Positions 1 to 9,800 of a stretch of DNA of 64,000 bases are shown here, piece by piece (the first letter of the stretch is position 1; every line of letters begins with the position of its first letter). The position numbers and the translations under genes were made by a program. The stretch lies in NCBI GenBank assembly GCA_902475375.1, contig CABRZC010000002.1, positions 6,048 through 70,047 on the forward strand. The letters run 5' to 3'. The DNA comes from an uncultured Collinsella sp. GTDB lineage: Bacteria; Actinomycetota; Coriobacteriia; Coriobacteriales; Coriobacteriaceae. The notes under the pieces are model-generated. The model was given only the letters and a program-made list of their open reading frames with translations, ran no database searches and was not told where the DNA came from.

Positions 1-756
1 CTTAAGTCGGTCGCTGTCTCGGGCACGTCACAGGCGCTGTTTGCCTCGGACATGCTTACGGGCTACACGAATGAGACGCTGAATGACGAGGGTATTGCCG
101 TCCGAAGCGTCATCGCCGACACGAGTGGGGAAAAGTGCTCTTTTACCTTTCGCATTTACAACCATCTGCTGGGCGACAAGAACAAGGTCAACGACAAGGA
201 CGTTAACGCGACGCTGAGCGTGAAGGCGACGGGAACGACAGATTGGAGCATAAGCGGTTCGCCCGCGCTGACGGCGGGCGGCACGGTCGGCCTTTCCTTC
301 CCTGCCAACAAGGCAACCATGTATACCTATAAGGTTACGTTTTCCAAGGCGGACCTCAACAAAGCATCTTTCACCGTTAAGGTCCAGGTCGGCTCCAATA
401 GCCCTGGCACCAACCTTAAATGGCTCGCCGCCAAGATTGCGCCCGCCGAACGTGCAGAGGTGACGGCTTCGGGCGTTTCGGGCGAGTGGGTCGATAAGAA
501 CTCGGATATCAACGCTTTCGACGCTTACAACTATCGCGTGACCGTTACGGGCGCGCCAACAAAAATCAAGCTTACATGGGGCGACAAGGTTGAGCTTGAC
601 CCATTTTTGACGACGAATCATTCCGACGCGACCCTTGATGGAAGGTCGGTTACGTTCACCATGGATCCCGGGTCGGAGATTATTACCTTTTACCGTGCGA
701 CGGATACCGCGCCCGGCAGCTGGGATGACATCGGTGTTACGTGCAGGGCTGCGTAG
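1..756 (+). CDS. Secreted surface protein, C-terminal part (5' end outside window)
   Basis: The frame is open from base 1 to the TAG at 754-756, so this is the end of a gene that starts upstream; the first ATG (52) is internal. About 251 residues are visible. They are rich in Thr, Ser, Gly and Val and read as beta-sandwich modules, with phrases such as YTYKVTFSKADL and YNYRVTVTGAP. There is no sorting motif or transmembrane tail. The layout resembles secreted proteins of actinobacteria that are exported next to very large surface proteins, and it lies 64 bases before one. An export role is inferred; the domain family is not recognised. Confidence 0.6.
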   Translation, partial: LKSVAVSGTSQALFASDMLTGYTNETLNDEGIAVRSVIADTSGEKCSFTFRIYNHLLGDKNKVNDKDVNATLSVKATGTTDWSISGSPALTAGGTVGLSFPANKATMYTYKVTFSKADLNKASFTVKVQVGSNSPGTNLKWLAAKIAPAERAEVTASGVSGEWVDKNSDINAFDAYNYRVTVTGAPTKIKLTWGDKVELDPFLTTNHSDATLDGRSVTFTMDPGSEIITFYRATDTAPGSWDDIGVTCRAA

Positions 757-820
757 GCCAACCGCAATCGGTGATTTTGAGACCCCGCACGGGGCATGAG
801 ATAGAACGAGGTAGGACCAG

Positions 821-3800
821 ATGAGAACGGCAAAGCGCATAACAACCGCATGCCTGACTGCGATCATGATTTTCCAGGCGCTCGCGCCCTCCACGGAGGT
901 GTTCGCGCAAGAGCTCGACGCCGTTATGGAGGCATCCGTCTCCGCCGCGCGCGCCGCGGGCAACACGGCGCGCTCCGTACAGGATGCTGTGGCCACCGCG
1001 CTGCAAGATGCTGACCAGGCTACATCTGATGATGTCGCAACGACTCCGGGCGCCGACGCTGGCGCCACCGAGGGCGGCGACGGTTCTACCAACGCTGGCG
1101 AATCGCAGGACTCCACGACCGATGGAACCACTAACGGCGATACCCCAACGGAGGGCGACGCGTCCCAAGACGATGCGGCTGCCGATGAGGGTGCTGCTGA
1201 CGGAGAACAAGCGGATGACGCGGACGCGGATGCTGCTGATCAGGCAAACACCGCCCCCACCATCGCTACTGTCGAGGATCTCAGGCACGCGTTGGGTGAC
1301 GGCAATGTCATCACTGACGACTTGGGCGCCGTCACGGCCATCACCTTCGGATCCAACGCCGACCTTATCGCCATCTCCAACACCGACCCCGCCATCTACC
1401 AGAACGCGAGCATCTACAAGACCGGCTTGAGCGGCGTCGACTTCGACGTGTGCAGCGCGCAGGCCGTGGGCGACCTGGGCAATCTCGCGTTCCAGGGGTT
1501 CGGCAGCGATGCCCACCCCTTCAAGGGTACGCTCGACCTGGGCGGCAGGTCCCTTACCGCCAACAAGACGCTCTTCAACAACATCGAGCTCAACGATAAC
1601 AACGGCACCGTAAAGCTCACCTGGAAGGGCACCGATGCTCAGCCCATCGTGGCCGCAAAGGTCACGGGCGCGGGCAAGACGCTCAGCGCTGCCATTACCG
1701 TAGACAAGCCCGAGAGCGGCGATACGAGCGTCGTCAAGCTCACTTCGCCGCTCGTGGGTGAGGTTACGGGCGAGCTCACGCTTGACGCCACGTATTCGAC
1801 AAGCGCGAATAGCCCCCTGGCGATTGGCATGCAATCGTCCACGGGCAATCTGGGCCTACTCGCGAACACCCTTACTGCAGGCGCATCTCTTACGATCGCG
1901 GGGCTGAATGGCCTGCCGAAGAGCTTCAACGGCACCCCCACCATCGATGCTACGGGCGCTGGTGCCAATGCCGGCGGCCTTATTGGCGAGGCAGGCGAGG
2001 GGGCTGCCGTCACCCTTGCTTCGAATGTCGATGTTTCGGCACTGAGCGTCGCGGGTAATAATGCGGCGGGCGGCCTTATCGGTAAGGCGACCAGGCTTAC
2101 GCTTGCCGTAGATACGGACAACAGCGGAAAAGATGCCTCGGGCAAGGATATCAGTATCAAGCCAGCGCACTCGGTTGGGTCGTCATCAGCCGGTACGTAT
2201 GCCGGCGGCCTTATCGGTGACGCCTCGTTTGCCAGCGATTTCACTATCGAGAATGGCACCTTCGATTTTGGCGAGGGCGTGGCGCTCAGTGTGGCCAACA
2301 CGACCGCCGCCCCCTCTGTCGGTGGCCTGTTCGGCGTGCTCGACATCTCGAACGGCGATGTGACCGTAAACGGCGGATTGTATAAAAGCACGCTGCAAAA
2401 CGGCGCGGACAACAGCAACAACAACGGCGTGCGCGGGAACTACGGCGGCTTGGTGGGCAAGCTGTGGGGCCAGAAATACGGCGACGCACTGCACGCGTTC
2501 ACGGTGAAGGGTGGCGCTGAGGTGTCGTTTGGCGTGGGCTCTAACGGCAAGCTCGCGTATGCGGGCGGCCTGGTAGGCTACCTTGGTGAAGGCGGCGGGA
2601 GCGACAATGTGTCCGCCGTGGTCATCAGTGGCGCAGCGGTGACGTGTGCAACCTCGGGCTACGCCAGCAACAACGGCAAATACGGCGGCGCCGTGGGCGT
2701 CGTGGACACCAAAAACGTGCTGGAAGTGCGCGGCCTAACGGTCAAAACCGCCAGCGGCGCTACCATCGGCGGCACAAACGGCGGCTTTGCCGGAGTCGTT
2801 GGGTCGTCGTGGCTCGGCATCGTCAAGTTCAGCGGTATCACCGACCTGTCGGATGCCGCCTTCGTGGAAAATGATCACACCGCGCAGCTGATTTATGAGA
2901 ACTTCAATTCACTGATTTTTGCTGCCGGTAGCGGAAGCGACAGAGGTGCCACCGTAGGCGGTACCACGGAATGGCAATACAAGCGTCCCTCTAAGCCGGT
3001 CAAGATCGATGACATCTACAGCTACGGCCAGGTTATTCGCCTGGGTGATAGTTTTATTACGCTGAACCCGACGACACACGAGCTGACTCTACCGGCACCG
3101 TTGGAACTGACTAACGGCGTCTATGCTCTAGCCTCGCTTGAGGATTTCGCCAAGCTTGCGATTACCTGGCAAACCAACGGCTACTACTCAATGGTCGAAG
3201 GCGTTACCGAAAACAATCTGAATGGTTTAAAGTCCTCGACCATTACGGTGAACGGCACAATTGACCTCAAGGGTACAGGCCTGACGGGCTTCACTCAGGA
3301 CCGCGCAAACGACTCGCAAGTTTTCTCGGGTACGTTGAACGGCGGCGGCACGATCAAGCTTGCTGTCGGTGAGCCTTACGGCATGCGCGGGAACGCCCCT
3401 CTGGGCGCCGACGACATCAGTGCCGGCAACGGAAAAATCTACCGTCACGGCCGCCTGGGCTTGTTCGCAGCAATCAACGGCGCAGCCGCCAACAGCGAGA
3501 CTGTCTCCAACGTCACCATCGCTGGCTCCATGAGGTTCGATAACGGCTCGGCAATCGAGGCTGGATCGCTTGCGGGCGCCATTGCGGGTGGTCTGACGCT
3601 GTCTGGCGCAACGTGCGAAACGAATATCGCATGCGATGATACGTTCACCAACGATGTGAACATTGGTGGTATTGCAGGCAGCGTGTCGGCAGCTTCTACG
3701 GTTACGTTTAGGGACAGTAGCAAGGCTCAAGCGAGCATCACTGCAACTAAAACGCTTAATGGCAACAGCCGTATTGGCGGCGCCATCGGCTATGTGGGCA

Positions 3801-6800
3801 ATTATGTCTCGACATTCAACGTTACGGGCCTTGAGGTCAGCGGAAAAATCGAGACCGGCAATTGCACCAGCGGCAAGATTGCCCAGGTCGGCGGTCTTAT
3901 CGGCTGCATCGCACAGAGCACCTATGGGGCTGATGGGGCAATAGCCAACTCGGCCAAAAAGGACGTTAACATTACGGGCCTTTCGTTCAACTCGTTCAAG
4001 ATGGGAGTCGGAAAGAACGGCGATAAGCTCAATGGCGTGGGCGGTCTCTTGGGTTATAGCTGGGGCAACGCGGTCGTAACTATCGGAGATGACAACATTA
4101 ACAAGAGTGAAAACTCCTATGCTTTGAAAACGACCAACGCTTCTATAATCGCGACTGTGGATGATTCCAAGGAGCTTGGCGGCCTTGTATACGCAGCCAG
4201 CGGTCACTGGATTATCAACAACTACGCCATCGATCTCTCGGGCACAAAGATTAATGCAGGCGCCGCTCAGACGCTCGGCGTTCTAGTTTGCCGCGGCTGC
4301 AAGGTGGATGATAAGACGACATATGGCGTCGAGAGCTACCTAGGCCTGTACTTGGAGGACAGGGCTTATTGGGATACCGCCTATAGGGTGCCCACCGGCG
4401 AGGGGGCCATCGTTGCGTCGGGCGTAACGTCCTTCGATGAATGGGTTGGCAGCGGTGTAAAACCAAACAACGGCAGCAAGCTCATGGACGCCGACTGGAA
4501 CACGGTCGTTTCGCTACACACACAGAAAAACAAGCTGGACATGGACGGCGATTCCACAAAAGACAACAGCTACCATAATCGCTCGTCTTTCGGTCGAAGC
4601 CAGAATACGAACGGCAATACCCGCTACTTCTACAACCTCGACATAGCCTCTAAGAATTGTGAAGGCGGCTTTAGTGGCAGTCAAATCGATACAGCGGACA
4701 AGCTGCTCTTATGGTCTGCTTTCTGCTATGCTCCCGCCGGTATTCGTTCGACAATCGTTCCCGATGGTACGACAGGGCTCGATGATTCCATAACCATAAC
4801 GGGCACAATCGATTTGGCCGGCTACAGCTACTATCCCACTCAACCGATCGGAGAGGTGACGGTTAATAATGCGGCCATCACCTTCTACTACTCCAAGATC
4901 AAGGCCGAGCAGAATGGCAACAAGCTAAACTCCGATGCCACCCAGCACGAGAACATGCACTGCGGTCTTTTTCAAACGGTGGCAGACGGCGATCTCACAG
5001 TAAGCAACGTCACTTTGGGTGGTACCGTTGGGCCCGTTATCAATGACGGAAAGAGCTCTACTGACGCTATTGGCGCGGGCGGAAGCTCATCGGGCGCGCT
5101 CGTGTGCCGCTACGTGTATGGGTCCAGCGACGGCAATGGCACCAAGATTAGAAAGATCTCAATTGATGATCTTACACTCAACAATCTGATTGTCGACGGC
5201 GCCAACAGCGCCACGGACGCTAACGCCTATATGCCTCTGCTCATCAACGAGATGCAGAAGTACGTGAGCCTGAACGCGAAGAATATCAAGACTACTGGGT
5301 ACACGAGTGGCACCAAGGCGGCTACGTCGCTGTTCGGAAAGCTTGGTGTAGGCAGTGAGGCCGATCAGGTGACGGCGAAGTTTGAGCAAATCAGCTTGCC
5401 CAGCCAAGAGAACAATACGATCTTCACCCATGCGAGCCTGCTGGAGAGTTTTGGCTACGGAAGCACGAGCACGGGCTCTGCGGACTACACCTTTACTAAG
5501 GCCGATGGCGATGCGGGCAAGGTGACCTACGGATCCGAGATTGATGGGAGTACGGAGTACCCGGGCAAGCAGCTTTGGTATTACGACGAAGCGACGTATG
5601 GTGCCGTGAGCGGCTATGTGACGGTTGATGGTAAGAAGGACGGTGACGTCAGGCCTTGGTTCGGTGACTACCTTCCTTATGTTTACAAGGGAAAAGCCGC
5701 CGAGGATGGCGTCCAGTATCACGAAATTAAAGTCAACCAGCGCATTCCAAAGCTGGTAATGGGATGTGGTACCTACGGCGATCCTTATTCCGTCACAAAC
5801 GCGGCGGAGATGAATGCCATTGCCAACTACATTAATAACATGACGGCGCTTGACGGCTGGGAGGTCACCATTGTCGCCGACCAGGGTAGGCTCTGCACTC
5901 GCCGCAGCAGCGATCACTCGACCGACAATGAGGTTACGTACGTCTACAAGCAGGCGAACGGTACCGATAATAAATGGGAGAAGAAGACCGGAGACGCGTC
6001 GACCAATTCCCCGCAGACGCTGAGCGACGAAACCATGCACCGCTATATGCAGAGCGCGTATTACAGCATCGAGCCTACTGAGGGCAATACGATTACTCTC
6101 GACGGCGCATCGTTTGGCGGTTTTGGAAATAGGGCCAACCCGTTTAGGGGCGTCATCGTTGGCAACTTTGGCAGTGATAATAAAAACGCAACCATCAAGA
6201 TAGAGAATAACGAGGGTTCGCTTCGCGGCCTTATTCCCTATAGTTACGGCAGCGTGGTGCGCGATCTGAATATTCGCTATGTGAACGCGTCGGCGACTAT
6301 TACTTATTCTGCCAAGGATGCCGACGGCGTTCCGACGGCGTTTTTCGGTGGCGTTGTCGGCTGCATCCTTGGTGGCGATAACATTATCGATGGCGTGGTC
6401 GTTAATGGGACGACGGCCGAAAACCCTACAACGGGATTTACCGTCACGGGCGGTGGCGACAAGCCGCATCTTGTTCCCATTGGTGGCTACGTCGGTGCCA
6501 TTGCGGGTGGCGGCGTGATTTTCCGCAATATGGACAAAAGCGGAAAATCTTCCTGGCGTGCTGGAACTGGTGACAAATCTCGTGGTCTGGGAAAGGGCAA
6601 CTTTGATCTCTACAACAATCCCTACGTCGGTCGCGTGATTGATGGCTATGCCTTTAGCGAGGGCTGTAAGGTTGAAAACGGTAACGCTAACTACCAGATT
6701 AACGAGCTCACAAAAAAAAGAACCCCCTGTGTCACCACCACGGGCACCGACAACAAGTACCTCGGCACTAACGCCGAGGCTCCTGTGACCATGGTGAAAA

Positions 6801-9800
6801 ACGCCCAGGGCCTTTTGGTGCTCTCGGCCATCATCAGCTCGGGTGCGGGTGCTGGCGCGGCACATACCAACTACTCCAATAATGGCGTGTTCCGCGGTTC
6901 CAAGGCTTACTGGGGCAGCGATTCGCAAGACCCGGCGATATGCGGCTACCTGTTTGGCAACAAGGAATATGGCAAGGTACGGAATGCTAACTACGCAAAT
7001 GTGGGCAAGCCTGAGAGTGCTGCCGGCGATTTCGAAATCGCCAAAAACGACGACCAGAAGGCCCCCGGCAAGCAGGGGTGGCACGGCCCGCTCGACCATG
7101 ATGACGATGTAAATTCGCCCTACCTGGTGGCGTCCTACGCTGCCGACTACCAAACGGGCTATGTGTGCGCGTCGAAATCGATCGGCATGAGCTTGGAGTT
7201 CAAGCAGGGCGACACCTACGATATGACCGACTACGGCACGGGGTACGTGGGCCTAAACGGCCGCTACTATTCCAATGCCTGCAATTCGAACCAGCCGGGC
7301 ACCGACCGCGACCGTATTACGCCGCACGTAGCCACGATCGACGGTAACGGCGCCACCATCACGGTGGGTACCGAAGGCACCGTCTACGGCGTCGTCGAAT
7401 ACGCCGACGACGACTATAAGGTCTCGGGCGTGGGTGGTCTATTCAGCACCGTGATGTTCACCTCCACCAATGTGGGGCAGAGCGTCACCGCGAACGACGG
7501 CGCGCAGGTCAAAGACCTCACCTTTAGCAACTGCAACGTAGCGCTCACCTATATCGACACCAACGGCGAAGCCAAACCAGGAGAGGCGCCGAACGACCTT
7601 ACCGGTGCCGGCCTTTTGGCGGGTGCAACGGCCAACTACGACGACGGCACGTGCGGCATCTACCGCAACGTGCAGATGAAGAACTGCACCGTGTCGGGCG
7701 CAAAGAGCGTAGGAGGGCTTCTTGGCAGCTCGGGCCGCGCCAGACGAACTACGAGCGAAGACAGAGCCTATATGGTCGAGTTCGGGGACGGGTGGGGCCC
7801 CGCGTATCTCTATGACTGCTCATACACTGGCCTTAACGTCACGGGCGAGAAGAATGTCGGTGGCTATGTGGGTACGGTCGCCTCGGCGTGCGGTGTGTGG
7901 ACAACCGCAGGCACAGGGGTGAGCGAAAGGACTGTTGGCAAAAACTCGACCATAACTGCCACAGGGACAGTGCCCTACGTGGGCGGCGTGCTCGGCTATG
8001 TCGAAAGAAGCGATATCTCGGTCAACACCAACATCGGCACCACCACAGCGGCCCAGTCGTCATGCACGGCGGTCATCTCTGGGGTAAACGTGCTAGCCAC
8101 CGGGTCGAACTCCGATGACCATATGGGCGCCGGCGGCGTGGTCGGACGCGCCCGTGGCGGCGTTATTTCTATGAGCAACGTGCGCATTGATGGCGGAAAC
8201 GGCACCGAGAACGCCGTCATCGGCGATAAGGCCGGAACGAACAATAGCATCTACAATGCGGGCGGCCTGATTGGTGAGGTTACGAGTAGCGGTAGCCCCA
8301 ACAAGTACTGGTTCGACGACTGCAGTGTCAAGAATGTCAGCATCGCCGGCACCGGCAAATGCTCGGGCGGGCTTATCGGCTACTTCTTCAGCAATGTGAA
8401 TATAGCCTGCAACAACATCGCGATCGAGAACGCTACGATTAAGGGTAACTGGAGCGGCGGTCTGCTGGGCGCGAATAACGCGAGTAACAGCGGATCCGTC
8501 GTCATCGACGTTACCAACACAAAGGTATCCAACACCACGTTTAGCGAAAGGTCCAACGGCGGCATTATGGGCGACGGGCGCGGCCAGTTCCATCTGTTAA
8601 ACGTGCTCATGGACAGCAATAGCTACAATGCGGGCAAAACCCAGGGCGTACTCTTGGGCGAGGTTGACACGGGGGATGGTAAGTACAGCCTTTCCGCAGC
8701 GGGCGTGGAAGTAAAGCCCGGTAGTGGCAAGACCACGAGCGACCTGCCGCCGATGGTTTACACGACCAATACGAATACGGCTGCTGTTAACGAGAAAACT
8801 TATATTGCCTTCGGCGACTACAACGGCACGGCTGCCGCGCCCAACGAGAACAAAACGCTTTACGGCGCAGGCGATACTGCTACCACGGCAACGAGTCCGT
8901 ACGTGACCACGAGGCCCGTGAGCACGATGGCGGTGCGTGCCTCCGACGGCGACACCACCGACCGCTACCTGTTTGGCGACGGCGCCGCCATTGACACCGC
9001 GACGACCATCCAAAGCCAAGCGGGTGCCCGCGTTCCCGGCCGCTACACCTACACCAACATCGCCGGCATCAATGATGCCGGCGCATACCAAAACACGAGC
9101 ACCTATAGCGCGGACAGCTCGCGTAGCACCTATAACGCTAACAACATTACTTCGGACAAGAAGGCCAAAACTGACTTCCCCGTGCTCGTGATTCCGGGCA
9201 ACGATACCACGACGGTGGAGAGCTACCTGAACATCGTGACCAATGGCGGCTTCTCCGATGCCTGCCGCCTCAACGGCAGCACCGCGCATGTGACCGCCAC
9301 CGCCGAGGTCTTCTCGCTCGCCGATAACGGCACCTTCGTCAAGGACGTAGCCGCCTCGCAAGCGCCCACGCTCAAGGTGCTCAACAATGGCACGAGCTCT
9401 ATGGCATTCCGCGCGAGCACCGACTGGGACAATGAGCAGGGGCGCTTCACGCTGCTTACGGTCACCTTTAGCGAGGCCGGCCAGAGCTATCGTGTACAGG
9501 TACCCATCATCGTCAAGCGCATGCTCGAGATCGACTTTACCGCCACCTACTCCGAAGGTGCGAACTTCAAGGCTGCCGACTATGCGACAAAATACGACAA
9601 GCACGTACTTGTGAGCAGCGGCGACACCATGACCGGCTACCTTACCTGGACCTATGGCAGCGCTCGGGGCAAGCCGGTCGATTACGGCTGGAACACGCTG
9701 CTCGAAGCCGGCGGCTCTATGGGTCCGCTCAACAAGAGCATTACCTTCGGTGCCACGCTGCCCGAGGGTACACAGCTCACACTCGTGGACACGGCCAACA

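Noticed and set aside
5159..7153. 664-codon minus-strand open frame antisense to the giant surface protein gene
   Set aside because: No ribosome site, Arg/Val/Ile-rich shadow composition and no domain; it is a by-product of codon bias in the plus-strand gene.
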